64,000 nt of DNA from the NCBI RefSeq assembly GCF_964340395.1, contig NC_135556.1, forward strand, positions 3,517,501 to 3,581,500, written 5' to 3'. The notes under the pieces are model-generated. The model was not told the DNA's origin and did no database searches. It saw only the letters and a program-made list of their open reading frames with translations. The DNA is from Glandiceps talaboti. Taxonomy: Eukaryota > Hemichordata > Enteropneusta > Spengelidae. Made by a program: the position numbers and the translations under genes. Positions 43,714 through 57,734 of this stretch are shown piece by piece (position 1 is the stretch's first letter; each line of letters starts with the position of its first letter).

Positions 43714-46700
43714 GTAAAATACATATCTGTTTAAATAAGCTTAAATGTAAGCAATCATGTGGCATCATTACTCCGATAAAACTTAACTCTACACTAGCAG
43801 TCCTCCCTTGATATGGATGGTCCGTTATTTCGTGAGATACCCTTGGAATATTTGATATTGTTATATGCCTTCTTGCAAAATGGTGTCCAATCACGTCGTC
43901 TTAATTAATTCGTCCCAATTAAAACTTAAAATTAATGTCAGCTTGCCTAAAAACAGTCTCTTCATGATTGAGCAGTACTATAATAATGTTTCAATATGGT
44001 GTGTTCTCGACTTGGCTTTGTGTATTATGCCTTTAGTAAACACCAGCTACAAGTAGCGCCGCAAACTGTAGGAATATATGTCGGTCGGTCGTGGACATAA
44101 AGTTATCTAGACGATTGTACACCATCATCTGAAAGCAGACATTCACTTGCGATCAAACGTGTATGGTGATGACATTAAAGATTAGGTCACTCCTATCATT
44201 TATACGCAAAACTCCAATTCCCGGACTTTGGAGTGATACATTCTGTAACCGAATCTCAAGGTTTTTTGACAGGCATCAATTTACAAAACGTACATCAACA
44301 ACATACACTATAATCTATGTAAATCAAGACTGTCTGATAGGGTGGTCAAATTATGCTGAAAGAGTGGTTTATTTGTTTACTAATATATTACAAATATATA
44401 CTATTAAAACGTTATTTGATATCGTATAGAAATAGTTGAACGCTCTGTTAAATAGTTCCTTGCCAATGATCAACAAATTTTTGTTGTTGGAATAATAATA
44501 GAAATAAGAATGATCTGAAATAAAGAAAAGACTATAAGTAACCTATCATTCAAGAACTTTGGAAAAAAGTTCTGGAAAGGAATGATGTCTAGATACAATC
44601 ATGTACTGTAAGTATAGCTTCTCGTACTTTATTGACATCTAACAAAACTCCTACAGATCACACAGAATTAACGGTTTATATAGATATTTCTAAAATTCCA
44701 TACATATTGGTGCGAATTCGATATTGACCTTCATATGACTGGTTAATTAGGAAGAGATAGGATTGGTTAGTAGAGATAATTTGCACTTGAGATTAACTAA
44801 TTTGACATAACTTGATTGGTTATGTAGATTGCAGTCAAGCTCCGAGATTTGACTCAAGCTCAGAGTATATTTCATTCCCGATAATATTTAATGTGTCAGT
44901 AAATGGAATTAGTTTAGATTGTGTCAGTAAATGGGATTAGTTTAGATTGTGTCAGTAAATGGAATTAGTTTAGATTGTGTCAGTAAATGGGATTAGTTTA
45001 GATTGTGTCAGTAAATGGAATTAGTTTAGATTATGTCAGTAAATGGGATTAGTTTAGATTGTGTCAGTAAATGGGATTAGTTTAGATTGTGTCAGTAAAT
45101 GGGATTAGTTTAGATTGTGTCAGTAAATGGGATTAGTATAGATTGTGTCAGTAAATGGAATTAGTTTAGATTGTGTCAGTAAATGGGATTAGTTTAGATT
45201 ATGTCAGTAAATGGGATTAGTTTAGATTGTGTCAGTAAATGGGATTAGTTTAGATTGTGTCAGTAAATGGGATTAGTTTAGATTGTGTCAGTAAATGGGA
45301 TTAGTTTAGATTGTGTCAGTAAATGGGATTAGTTTAGATTGTGTCAGTAAATGGGATTAGTTTAGATTGTGTCAGTAAATGGAATTAGTTTAGATTGTGT
45401 CAGTAAATGGGATTAGTATAGATTGTGTCAGTAAATGGAATTAGTTTAGATTGTGTCAGTAAATGGGATTAGTTTAGATTGTGTCAGTAAATGGAATTAG
45501 TTTAGATTGTGTCAGTAAATGGAATTAGTTTAGATTGTGTCAGTAAATGGGATTAGTTTAGATTGTGTCAGTAAATGGAATTAGTTTAGATTGTGTCAGT
45601 AAATGGGATTAGTTTAGATTGTGTCAGTAAATGGAATTAGTTTAGATTGTGTCAGTAAATGGGATTAGTTTAGACTGTGTCAGTAAATGGGATTAGTTTA
45701 GATTGTGTCAGTAAATGGAATTAGTTTAGATTGTGTCAGTAAATGGGATTAGTTTAGATTGTGTCAGTAAATGGAATTAGTTTAGATTGTGTCAGTAAAT
45801 GGGATTAGTATAGATTGTGTCAGTAAATGGAATTAGTTTAGATTGTGTCAGTAAATGGGATTAGTTTAGATTGTGTCAGTAAATGGAATTAGTTTAGATT
45901 GTGTCAGTAAATGGAATTAGTTTAGATTGTGTCAGTAAATGGGATTAGTTTAGATTGTGTCAGTAAATGGAATTAGTTTAGATTGTGTCAGTAAATGGGA
46001 TTAGTTTAGATTGTGTCAGTAAATGGAATTAGTTTAGATTGTGTCAGTAAATGGGATTAGTTTAGACTGTGTCAGTAAATGGGATTAGTTTAGATTGTGT
46101 CAGTAAATGGAATTAGTTTAGATTGTGTCAGTAAATGGGATTAGTTTAGATTGTGTCAGTAAATGGAATTAGTTTAGATTGTGTCAGTAAATGGGATTAG
46201 TTTAGATTGTGTCAGTAAATGGAATTAGTTTAGATTGTGTCAGTAAATTGGATTAGTTTAGATTGTGTCAGTAAATGGAATTAGTTTAGATTGTGTCAGT
46301 AAATGGGATTAGTTTAGATTGTGTCAGTAAATGGAATTAGTATAGATTGTGTCAGTAAATGGGATTAGTTTAGATTGTGTCAGTAAATGGGATTAGCTTA
46401 GACAATGTCAGTAACTGGGATTAGTTTAGATTGTGTCAGTAAATGGGATTAGTTTAGATTGTGTCAGTAAATGGAATTAGTTTAGATTGTGTAAGTAAAT
46501 GGAATTAGTTTAGATTGTGTTAGTAAATGGGATTAGTTTAGATTGTGTCAGTAAATGGAATTAGTTTAGATTGTGTCAGTAAATGGGATTAGTTTAGATT
46601 GTGTCAGTAAATGGGATTATTTTAGATTGTGTCAGTAAATGGGATTAGTTTAGATTGTGTCAGTAAATGGGATTAGCTTAGACAATGTCAGTAACTGGGA

Positions 46701-49700
46701 TTAGTTTAGATAATGTCAGTAAATGGGATTAGTTTAGATTGTGTCAGTAAATGGGATTAGTATAGATTGTGTCAGTAAATGGGATTAGTTTAGATTGTGT
46801 TAGTAAATGGAATTAGTTTAGATTGTGTCAGTAAATGGAATTAGCTTAGATTGTGTCAGTAAATGGGATTAGTTTAGATTGTGTCAGTAAATGGGATTAG
46901 TTTAGATTGTGTCAGTTAATGGAATTAGTTTAGATTGTGTTAGTAAATGGAATTAGTTTAGATTGTGTCAGTAAATGGAAGTAGTTTAGATTGTGTCAGT
47001 AAATGGGATTAGTTTAGATTGTGTCAGTAAATGGGATTAGTTTAGATTGTGTCAGTAAATGGAATTAGTTTAGATTATGTCAGTAAATGGGATTAGTATA
47101 GATTGTGTAAGTAAATGGGATTAGTTTAGATAATGTCAGTAAATGGGATTAGTTTAGATTGTGTCAGTAAATGGAATTAATTTAGATTGTGTCAGTAAAT
47201 GGAATTAGTTTAGATTGTGTAAGTAAATGGAATTAGTTTAGATTGTGTCAGTAAATGGGATTAGTATAGATTGTGTCAGTAAATGGGATTAGTTTAGATT
47301 ATGTCAGTAAATGGGATTAGTTTAGATTGTGTAAGTAAATGGAATTAGTTTAGATTGTGTCAGTAAATGGAATTAGTTTAGATTGTGTTAGTAAATGGGA
47401 TTAGTTTAGATTGTGTCAGTAAATGGGTTTAGTTTAGATTGTGTCAGTAAATGGGATTAGTTTAGATAATGTCAGTAAATGGGATTAGTTTAGATTGTGT
47501 CAGTAAATGGGATTAGTTTAGATTGTGTCAGTAAATGGAATTAGTTTAGATTATGTAAGTAAATGGGATTAGTTTAGATTGTGTCAGTAAATGGAATTAG
47601 TTTAGATTATGTAAGTAAATGGGATTAGTTTAGATTGTGTCAGTAAATGGAATTAGTTTAGATTGTGTCAGTAAATGGGATTAGTATAGATTGTGTCAGT
47701 AAATGGGATTAGTTTAGATTGTGTCAGTAAATGGAATTAGTTTAGATTGTGTCAGTAAATGGGATTAGTTTAGATTGTGTTAGTAAATGGGATTAGTATA
47801 GATTATGTCAGTAAATGGGATTAGTTTAGATTGTGTCAGTAAATTGGATTAGTTTAGATTGTGTCAGTAAATGAAATTAGTTTAGATTGTGTTAGTAAAT
47901 GGGATTAGTATAGATTATGTCAGTAAATGGGATTAGTTTAGATTGTGTCAGTAAATGGGATTAGTTTAGATTGTGTCAGTAAATGGGATTAGTTTAGATT
48001 GTGTCAGTAAATGGAATTAGTATAGATTGTGTCAGTAAATGGGATTAGTTTAGATTGTGTCAGTAAATGGGATTAGTTTAGATTGTGTCAGTAAATGGAA
48101 TTAGTTTAGATTGTGTCAGTAAATGGGATTAGTTTAGATTGTGTCAGTAAATGGAATTAGTATAGATTGTGTCAGTAAATGGGATTAGTTTAGATTGTGT
48201 CAGTAAATGGGATTAGCTTAGACAATGTCAGTAACTGGGATTAGTTTAGATTGTGTCAGTAAATGGGATTAGTTTAGATTGTGTCAGTAAATGGAATTAG
48301 TTTAGATTGTGTAAGTAAATGGAATTAGTTTAGATTGTGTTAGTAAATGGGATTAGTTTAGATTGTGTCAGTAAATGGAATTAGTTTAGATTGTGTCAGT
48401 AAATGGGATTAGTTTAGATTGTGTCAGTAAATGGGATTATTTTAGATTGTGTCAGTAAATGGGATTAGTTTAGATTGTGTCAGTAAATGGGATTAGCTTA
48501 GACAATGTCAGTAACTGGGATTAGTTTAGATAATGTCAGTAAATGGGATTAGTTTAGATTGTGTCAGTAAATGGGATTAGTATAGATTGTGTCAGTAAAT
48601 GGGATTAGTTTAGATTGTGTTAGTAAATGGAATTAGCTTAGATTGTGTCAGTAAATGGGATTAGTTTAGATTGTGTCAGTAAATGGGATTAGTTTAGATT
48701 GTGTCAGTTAATGGAATTAGTTTAGATTGTGTTAGTAAATGGAATTAGTTTAGATTGTGTCAGTAAATGGAAGTAGTTTAGATTGTGTCAGTAAATGGGA
48801 TTAGTTTAGATTGTGTCAGTAAATGGGATTAGTTTAGATTGTGTCAGTAAATGGAATTAGTTTAGATTATGTCAGTAAATGGGATTAGTATAGATTGTGT
48901 AAGTAAATGGGATTAGTTTAGATAATGTCAGTAAATGGGATTAGTTTAGATTGTGTCAGTAAATGGAATTAATTTAGATTGTGTCAGTAAATGGAATTAG
49001 TTTAGATTGTGTAAGTAAATGGAATTAGTTTAGATTGTGTCAGTAAATGGGATTAGTATAGATTGTGTCAGTAAATGGGATTAGTTTAGATTATGTCAGT
49101 AAATGGGATTAGTTTAGATTGTGTAAGTAAATGGAATTAGTTTAGATTGTGTCAGTAAATGGAATTAGTTTAGATTGTGTTAGTAAATGGGATTAGTTTA
49201 GATTGTGTCAGTAAATGGGTTTAGTTTAGATTGTGTCAGTAAATGGGATTAGTTTAGATAATGTCAGTAAATGGGATTAGTTTAGATTGTGTCAGTAAAT
49301 GGGATTAGTTTAGATTGTGTCAGTAAATGGAATTAGTTTAGATTATGTAAGTAAATGGGATTAGTTTAGATTGTGTCAGTAAATGGAATTAGTTTAGATT
49401 ATGTAAGTAAATGGGATTAGTTTAGATGTGTCAGTAAATGGAATTAGTTTAGATTGTGTCAGTAAATGGGATTAGTATAGATTGTGTCAGTAAATGGGAT
49501 TAGTTTAGATTGTGTCAGTAAATGGAATTAGTTTAGATTGTGTCAGTAAATGGGATTAGTTTAGATTGTGTTAGTAAATGGGATTAGTATAGATTATGTC
49601 AGTAAATGGGATTAGTTTAGATTGTGTCAGTAAATGGGATTAGTTTAGATTGTGTCAGTAAATGGAATTAGTTTAGATTGTGTTAGTAAATGGGATTAGT

Positions 49701-52700
49701 ATAGATTATGTCAGTAAATGGGATTAGTTTAGATTGTGTCAGTAAATGGGATTAGTTTAGATTGTGTCAGTAAATGGGATTAGTTTAGATTGTGTCAGTA
49801 AATGGAATTAGTATAGATTGTGTCAGTAAATGGGATTAGTTTAGATTGTGTCAGTAAATGGGATTAGTTTAGATTGTGTCAGTAAATGGAATTAGTTTAG
49901 ATTGTGTCAGTAAATGGGATTAGTATAGATTGTGTCAGTAAATGGAATTAGTATAGATTGTGTCAGTAAATGGAATTAGTTTAGATTGTGTCAGTAAATG
50001 GAATTAGTTTAGATTGTGTCAGTAAATGGGATTAGTTTAGATTGTGTCAGTAAATGGAATTAGTTTAGATTGTGTCAGTAAATTGGATTAGTTTAGATTG
50101 TGTCAGTAAATGGGATTAGTTTAGATTGTGTCAGTAAATGGAATTAGTTTAGATTATGTCAGTAAATGGAATTAGTTTAGATTGTGTCAGTAAATGGAAT
50201 TAGTTTAGATTGTGTCAGTAAATGGAATTAGTTTAGATTGTGTCAGTAAATGGAATTAGTTTAGATTATGTCAGTAAATGGAATTAGTTTAGATTGTGTT
50301 AGTAAATGGAATTAGTTTAGATTGTGTCAGTAAATGGGATTAGTATAGATTGTGTCAGTAAATGGGATTAGCTTAGACAATGTCAGTAAATGGGATTAGT
50401 TTAGATAATGTCGGTAAATGGGATTAGTTTAGATTGTGTCAGTAAATGGAATTAGTTTAGATTGTGTCAGTAAATGGAATTAGTTTAGATTGTGTCAGTA
50501 AATGGGATTAGTTTAGATTATGTCAGTAAATGGAATTAGTTTAGATTGTGTCAGTAAATGGAATTAGTTTTGATTGTGTCAGTAAATGGGATTAGTATAG
50601 ATTGTGTCAGTAAATGGGATTAGCTTAGACAATGTCAGTAAATGGGATTAGTGTAGATTGTGTCAGTAAATGGGATTAGTTTAGATTGTGTCAGTAAATG
50701 GGATTAGTATAGATTGTGTCAGTAAATGGGATTAGTATAGATTATGACAGTAAATGGGATTAGTATAGATTGTGTCAGTAAATGGGATTAGTTTAGATTG
50801 TGTCAGTAAATGGGATTAGTTTAGATTATGTCAGTAAATGGAATTAGTTTAGATTGTGTTAGTAAATGGGATTAGTTTAGATTGTGTAAGTAAATGGGAT
50901 TAGTTTAGATTGTGTCAGTAAATGGAATTAGTTTAGATTGTGTCAGTAAATGGAATTAGTTTAGATTGTGTCAGTAAATGGGATTAGTTTAGATTTTGTT
51001 AGTAAATAGGATTAGTTTAGATTATGTCAGTAAATGGGATTAGTTTAGATTGTGTCAGTAAATGGAATTAGTTTAGATTATGTCAGTAAATGGAATTAGT
51101 TTAGATTGTGTCAGTAAATGGAATTAGTTTAGATTGTGTCAGTAAATGGAATTAGTTTAGATTGTGTCAGTAAATGGGATTAGTATAGATTGTGTCAGTA
51201 AATGGGATTAGTTTACATTGTGTCAGTAAATGGAATTAGTTTAGATTGTGTCAGTAAATGGAATTAGTTTAGATTGTGTCAGTAAATGGAATTAGTTTAG
51301 ATTGTGTCAGTAAATGGGATTAGTTTAGATTGTGTCAGTAAATGGGATTAGTTTAGATTGTGTCAGTAAATGGGATTAGTATAGACTGTGTCAGTAAATG
51401 GGATTAGTTTAGATTGTGTCAATAAATAGGATTAGTATAGATTGTGTCAGTAAATGGAATTAGCTTAGATTGTGTAAGTAAATGGAATTAGTTTAGATTG
51501 TGTCAGTAAATGGGATTAGTATAGATTGTGTCAGTAAATGGGATTAGTTTAGATTGTGTCAGTAAATGGGATTAGTATAGATTGTGTCAGTAAATGGGAT
51601 TAGTTTAGATTGTGTTAGTAAATAGGATTAGTATAGAATGTGTCAGTAAATGGAATTAGTTTAGATTGTGTAAGTAAATGGGATTAGTTTAGATTGTGTC
51701 AGTAAATGGGATTAGCTTAGATTGTGTAAGTAAATGGGATTAGTTTAGATTATGTCAGTAAATGGAATTAGTTTAGATTGTGTCAGTAAATGGAATTAGT
51801 TTAGATTGTGTCAGTAAATGGGATTAGTATAGATTGTGTCAGTAAATAGGATTAGTATAGAATGTGTCAGTAAATGGAATTAGTTTAGATTGTGTCAGTA
51901 AATGGAATTAGTTTAGATTGTGTCAGTAAATGGAATTAGTTTAGATTGTGTCAGTAAATGAGATTAGTTTAGATTGTGTCAGTAAATGGGATTAGTTTAG
52001 ATTGTGTCAGTAAATGGGATTAGTTTAGATTGTGTAAGTAAATGGGATTAGTTTAGATTGTGTCAGTAAATGGGATTAGTTTAGATTGTGTAAGTAAATG
52101 GGATTAGTTTAGATTATGTCAGTAAATGGAATTAGTTTAGATTGTGTCAGTAAATGGGATTAGTTTAGATTGTGTCAGTAAATGGGATTAGTTTAGATTG
52201 TGTCAGTAAATGGGATTAGTTTAGATTGTGTCAGTAAATGGGATTAGTATAGATTGTGTCAGTAAATGGGATTAGTTTTGATTGTGTCAGTAAATGGGAT
52301 TAGTTTAGATTGTGTCAGTAAATGGGATTAGTATAGATTGTGTCAGTAAATGGGATTAGTTTAGATTGTGTCAGTAAATAGGATTAGTATAGATTGTGTC
52401 AGTAAATGGGATTAGTATAGATTGTGTCAGTAAATGGGATTAGTTTAGATTGTGTCAGTAAATGGGATTAGTTTAGATTTAAAAGTCTAAAGATATGGAA
52501 GAGTTGAAATGAAATTGATTGTGAATCTGTGTTTTCTGTTATTTGAAGTCCTATCAAAATAGCAGTTTAAAATCAATCTCATAAAAATGACAACCAAAGT
52601 GTCCGTTTGACCTCCGGCAAGGGAAGGTAATGTTATACTCGTGTCTGTCTGTTTGCCTTAGTTTATGTGGGCCTGATATCTCAAAAACCACAATATCGAT

Positions 52701-55700
52701 TCTAATGAAACTACACATCTCCCCTATGGTAACGACTCATCATTTGCATAATTAATGTTATTTTTAGTAATTATCTAGGCTATATCTTATACCAGTATAT
52801 TGATGGTACAAATTGAGAGATCTGAGTGGTCAAGACAACAAACTAATTACACATTTAAAATAGTGATAATGAACAGATAGCGTGACTCTAAGTGGTCCTG
52901 AATGAGAATAGTATACTCATGCTTTGATCGCTGCCGTCTGCATCCATCATGGCCGTCGAATCCGTACCGTCGATCACCTGCAAAACAATCCCGGTCGTGG
53001 CAGTCCATGCTTGTTAGCAAAATTTCAAATGTACCTCTTTTCCCGGTATACTTCAGTTAAAAACACCCCCTTTTTCGTGAATCTGGGAGAAAATCACTAC
53101 AAAAACACCTCCTTATTTCCGAAATTCGGGAGGTTTTACCTTCAAGGACACTTAATCCATACACTTCGCTATTCTCCTATTCTCGAAGGGTGATCTAAAG
53201 TAGTCCTTTTTTACGATTCCATGGACGTAGATGGCCGACGAAAAACATCCCCTTTCCCGTGAAATTTCTAACAAGCAGGCGTACCCGTTTCGTCTTGGAC
53301 TGCCACAACTGGGACAACAATAAGTCTTCCATGCCAAACGCTAATATTTACCATAGCTGGGGGTGGGTGAATATGATATATATATCCAAAGCCCTAGAAT
53401 TGTCCGATGTTTCCTCAAAACCAACACCTTAGAGCAGCTCAGCATAAGCCTACAGCGTCGTTCGTGGCCCTATCTGAAATGCAGACACAGTGAGGCAAAC
53501 CCAGGGACAGATCATGTACATAAATCCATCACAAAACAAATCTAACCTCAGCCCATTCACAAATGAACTTACCACTGTACAAACTAAGCAAAACTACTTA
53601 TATAGGCTGCATAGTGTTAAACATTTTCTGACGCTCATGCGTATATATATCGTCAACTGGTCCAAACCTCGGGGTATATCATACCCAAGGGGTGGTTTAA
53701 TGCATTCTTCAAGTTCGGTACAATTGGTACCAAAGTGTATACGGACTTTACAGTTTGCTGATGTAGCCTATAGTGCAATGAGTAATTTGCATAATTAATG
53801 AATTTCTGATTAGATTTATATCCATTCATAAGAATGCAAAGTTTAAATTTCATATGATATGGTATATACATCAACCATTGATCAACGTGCTTGATGTTGT
53901 TTGTTATATACCTTTATTTTTTCATTCTGATTTATAATTGGATTTATGATTAGGCGATATCTTTAGAATGTAAGCTTTTAATATCAGATAGTTCAGTACG
54001 TGCATTTCAGATAGTTTAGTACGTGCATTAAGTACACATGTCCTTTAAAACTTGGTGATGTAGTTTGTAGTCTAAATGGTTCATTTGTATAATTAATGAT
54101 TTTTTTTAGATAATTAGGCAATATGTTCAATATGCAGGCTTCAAATTTCGTACAGTTTCATACAATTAATTTTCCAATTATGGGGTACATGTATGATATC
54201 TTTAGTTCTGAAATTTGCATTCCAATATTTCTGTTTTTGCAGCACCGATAGCAGTGTTTCTAAGTACAAAATATGGTGCAAGATGTATAGCTATGATTGG
54301 TGGTATTCTGTGTGCTGTTGGACTATTTCTTAGTGGATTTGTTAACAACTTCACTGTCTTGTGTCTAACGATGGCAGTTTTGACAAGTAAGTCCATGGCT
54401 ATTTTGTATATTGTGTATTTAGGTAGATTGTGCCATAATCTTCATATGCTCTCTTTGGGTCGCTCATACCAACCACTAATTTATCACATTTGTTTATTTT
54501 TATGCTAGATTTTGGTTTATCGCTGTCTTTCACTTCGACAATTGCTTTGCTAGGCCAATATTTCCACAAACGACATGGATTGGCCAATGGACTAGCAGTG
54601 GCTGGCTATGGTATAGGTGTCATGGGTTTACCACCATTAACTCAGTTACTTATCTACAAGTACGGATGGCAGGGAGCTTGTATCGTTTTATCAGGTCTTA
54701 TTGCTCATCTCTGCGTTGCAGCAACTTTACTCCGTCCACTAAACACAGCTACAAAAGATAACCAAATGTCTAAACAAGGAAACAATCAGTGTGTACGCAT
54801 GTGCAAACGTATTTGCATGTTGTTTGGATTTCATCTGTTATGGGTTCAGCCACGCGTCATCGGATTTTTAGTATGTGTTCTTTTCATGTCTGCATCAAAC
54901 GGGACTTTCCTTACATTTCTACTACAACGGACAGGAGACGCCGGAATTGACCCAACCGATGGAGCTTTACTTATGACAGTCATTGGAGCAAGTTCATGTC
55001 TAACGAGGCTAACACATGGCTGGTTTATCGATCTTAGACTTGTACCACCTATATGCATTTTGGCTGGCAGCCTTTCTGTCTGGGGAATACTAAACAGTAC
55101 CTTTCCACTAATCTACGATTATACTGTCATGGTAATCTATTGTGTTTTATTTGGCATAACAAGTGCAGTATACAATTCATTGCCCTATGTTGTCCTGAAG
55201 GAGTTTGTGCAGATGAAGTTTTACCCAAGCATTGTTGGCTTGTATCTATTTTCGTTTGGTATTGGTAACTTTATTGCTATTCCGATATCAGGTAAGAAAC
55301 ACAACATTCCTCATCTAATATGAAGATGACAGAATTGAGTTTATATTTGGTCATTCATATAATTAGTGCAGAAGACAAAGATGACTTAATAATACACATT
55401 GACAATTATTTTCTATCAACCCTGATATTTTGTTATTAATTGTTATAGTACATTGTTGTTGGTCACGTAGCTAGTTAAGCCATCGTGTAGTTAGCATGAA
55501 CCCATACATGTAGCCACTGTAAATAATTATTTAGTTATTTATACTACGGCTAGTCAATGAGAGGCCTTGATTTCGGTTGGTTATATGGAGCCATTACCCA
55601 CTCTTTCTTGAGTGACCTATATATCCGTTTGAGTCAATCACCCCGTAGTATAAGTAAGATAGACAACTCGTTCGGTATGGTTATGTGCCAAAACCTCGGG

Positions 55701-57312
55701 GTCTACGCCCCCTCGTCTATTGGCACAAACCCTCCCGAACTCGTAGACTATATATTACTTATAACTGAACTGATACGGTTCAGTAGTGCTATAGCCATCG
55801 AGTGGTGTCTGTCTGTCTGTCTGTCTGTCTGTCTGCCTACTCGTGCGCGTGCATGTGTGGACGATTTAAACTCAAAATCCGCTGGACCGATTGATTTGGT
55901 ATTTGGTGGGCCATTTCTTGTGGTGTCTTGTCGGGAAATTGTTGAAGGGAAAATAATCGCCTCACATGTGATTTAGGTAACAATGTGTTATTTGATAAAA
56001 AATCTTAAACTCAAAAGCTACTGGGCAGGTCGATCTGAAATTTTGTGGGAACCTTCTTAGAGGTGTTAATATATTAACAATTGTTCATGACATGATGATC
56101 CGATCAGTGATATGCAAATCAGGTATAAAAATGTGACAGTTTGGCCACAATTCTTTAATTCCAAAAGTACTTGGCTGGTTTAGCTGAAATTTCATAGAGA
56201 TGTTTCTGGGAATGTACAGATCAAGGGTTATTGATCACATGTTGATCCTATAAGTAATTTGCAAATTAGGGCTAAAAATGCGATATCTTTTGTCCGATTT
56301 CTTTCAAGAATATTTAGTCAGATAGGGTTGTACGGGAAATATTATTGTTTTATTGATCTAATTAAATCTTCAAAAATGTATGATACTTAACATAATGTAA
56401 CAAGTGCATGTTAGTGGCACCTTGAATAATCCCTCCTTGAGGTTGCTTGGAAATATTCCCTAAGTTCTAGCACAAATGGAACCAATGGTTTATGCTAAAG
56501 TGTGTTGTCTGTCTGTCTGTCTTGTGGATGATGCAAGTGATTTTGGTATTGAACTTTACCTCTCAAACTACTGGGAATGAAAATGATTATGATTCTAAAA
56601 GTGTTAGTCTGTAAATCGTGAGTGTGTCATAATTACATATGTGGTCCTAGCAACCATGACCACGCCCTTAGCAACAGTCAATGGTCGGGTTTATTGTAAA
56701 TATAACAACAGGGATGGGTAGGCAATTGAATAAACATTTTTTTAAATATGTAATGCCTCAACAGTTGTGCTACAACGCCATTGGCGCTTTTATCTTTGTG
56801 TTTTAGAATCTTTAAACACTTATTGAAAGTAAAGTTTGTGTGAAAGATTCTGCATGAGATAAGCGCCAGTTCATTATATTTTGGTGGAGATCCGCTTCCC
56901 GGTATGGATTTTAGTGAACATGTTATTCAAGTCAATGTATTACTAGCATTTAATATTGAGTGTCAAACCATGAATTTAAGGCGCCCTTCTTTCAATTCGT
57001 TTTTGAACAGTATGACTGGCTTATTTGGAGAACGGTTCAGTGTTGGTGGAGGTATCATTGTAATAAGTTCCATAAATGTCAATGTCTAAAATATCTCTAT
57101 TTAAGCAAAATATATGTTTCATTCCAGGTGCATTGTATGATCTGTATGGGACGGCCAATGTAACGTTTTACGTCATAGCGATATGTGGATTTATTTCCTC
57201 ATTATCGTTATTTATAACATACTGTATTCAAAGGAAGTGTGGAAATTCAAACAACGTTAAGGAGTTTCAAACACAGGGTGAAAGTGAAGATAATGAACTG
57301 AGAATGCTATGA
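43482..57312 (+). CDS. SLC16 / monocarboxylate-transporter-like protein, four coding exons, 447 aa, complete
   Basis: Exons 43482-43713, 54243-54386, 54509-55291, 57128-57312; every intron is phase 1 and GT-AG, and the total is 448 codons with stop. The protein starts in the cytosol and enters TM1 with PDGGWGW (residues 19-25), the hallmark of the family. It continues through APIAVFLSTKYGARCIAMIG, QYFHKRHGLANGLAVAGYG and GWQGACIVLSG. After a short Lys/Cys-rich loop it carries the C-terminal six helices with TRLTHGWFIDLR, and ends in an acidic tail. This is a 12-helix major-facilitator carrier of the plasma membrane. Family members move lactate, pyruvate or other small molecules; the substrate here cannot be told. 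AATAAA at 57,338. Intron 1 is 10.5 kb. Confidence 0.9.
43714..44891. other. SLC16-like intron 1, left unique part
   Basis: No exon or repeat identified between exon 1 and the minisatellite. Confidence 0.5.
44892..52480. repeat. 28-bp minisatellite, about 270 copies, 7.6 kb, with nested higher-order repeats
   Basis: The unit is gtgtcagtaaatgggattag plus tttagatt; the commonest change is ggg/gga. Marker variants reveal higher-order copies. 'gacaatgtca' occurs at 46,401 and 46,681 and again at 48,221 and 48,501, a shift of 1,820 bp (65 units). Past a one-unit deletion the shift is 1,792 bp ('gtcagtta' at 46,911 and 48,703). A smaller period of 392 bp (14 units) is marked by 'tagactgt' at 45,671 and 46,063. 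The array fills most of SLC16-like intron 1. Confidence 0.97.
52640..54200. repeat. SLC16-like intron 1, right part: dispersed repeats and a fold-back
   Basis: Three related patches carry 'atttgcataattaatg' or 'atttgtataattaatg' (52,743; 53,785; 54,083). 52,990-53,070 and 53,240-53,320 form an imperfect inverted repeat around 'gtggcagtcca' and 'tgcttgttag', a possible fold-back element. No coding exon is supported. Confidence 0.5.
54243..54386 (+). CDS. SLC16-like exon 2: TM2-TM3 region
   Basis: 144 nt, acceptor ctgtttttgcag, donor ACAA|GTAAGT. Encodes APIAVFLSTKYGARC and GGILCAVGLFLSGFVNNF, equivalent to the 'GP....L..R.G.R.V...GG' block of the family. Confidence 0.88.
54509..55291 (+). CDS. 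SLC16-like exon 3: TM4 to TM11
   Basis: 783 nt holding most of the carrier. Acceptor tttatgctag, donor ATCAG|GTAAGA. Central cytosolic loop LLRPLNTATKDNQMSKQGNN is short for the family. Confidence 0.92.
55651..56300. repeat. Dispersed repeat: hairpin, (TGTC)n, then about 170-bp units
   Basis: An imperfect hairpin at 55,651-55,762 (taagtaagatagac against its inverse; loop around ggggtctacgcccc) is followed by (TGTC)n at 55,808-55,835. Two related units follow: 'ctcaaaagctactgggcagg' and 'ccaaaagtacttggctggtt', each with 'tgaaattt' and 'atttgcaaat' or 'atatgcaaat'. Relatives lie at 56,500-56,640 and 61,105-61,520. Confidence 0.6.
57128..57312 (+). CDS. SLC16-like exon 4: last helix and C-terminal tail
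   Basis: Acceptor gtttcattccag; encodes GALYDLYGTANVTFYVIAIC, a final helix, and the tail EFQTQGESEDNELRML before TGA. Confidence 0.88.
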
Positions 57313-57734
57313 CCAAGATTAATTTAAGGACACAATGAATAAACCCTGGTGTGATAAAAACCCAGCAGACCATCATCAGTGAACTGCAAGAGGTGGTACC
57401 CTAATTGAAGCGGACTGTGATATTTTTTATATGTGGGCAATTATTTATTAACATGATGAAAAGTCTGCAAACAAAATTATGCCAATAACATTATCCAAAA
57501 GAATTTTCAAATTTTTGGTGAAGAGGATGCTGATTATTACTTATTATGGTCTTATCTTTGCTCAAAACTTGTTTTTCGTACAACTTGACAAGGCTAGTCT
57601 TCTGTACACCAATGATTTTACTTCAGATGTTAACAATTCTACAACGCCTGTTTTTGTTTTGTACATTCAGATTATCAAACCAGCAAATTATAGAAAAACT
57701 TAAAATAATCTCAATGAATAATCTATAACAGAGA

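Noticed and set aside
44892-52480. Centromeric satellite or coding tandem repeat
   Set aside because: It lies within an intron of a gene whose exons join in phase on both sides, and stops occur in all frames.
52924-53337. Frames on both strands near 53 kb
   Set aside because: They come from the two arms of an imperfect inverted repeat.
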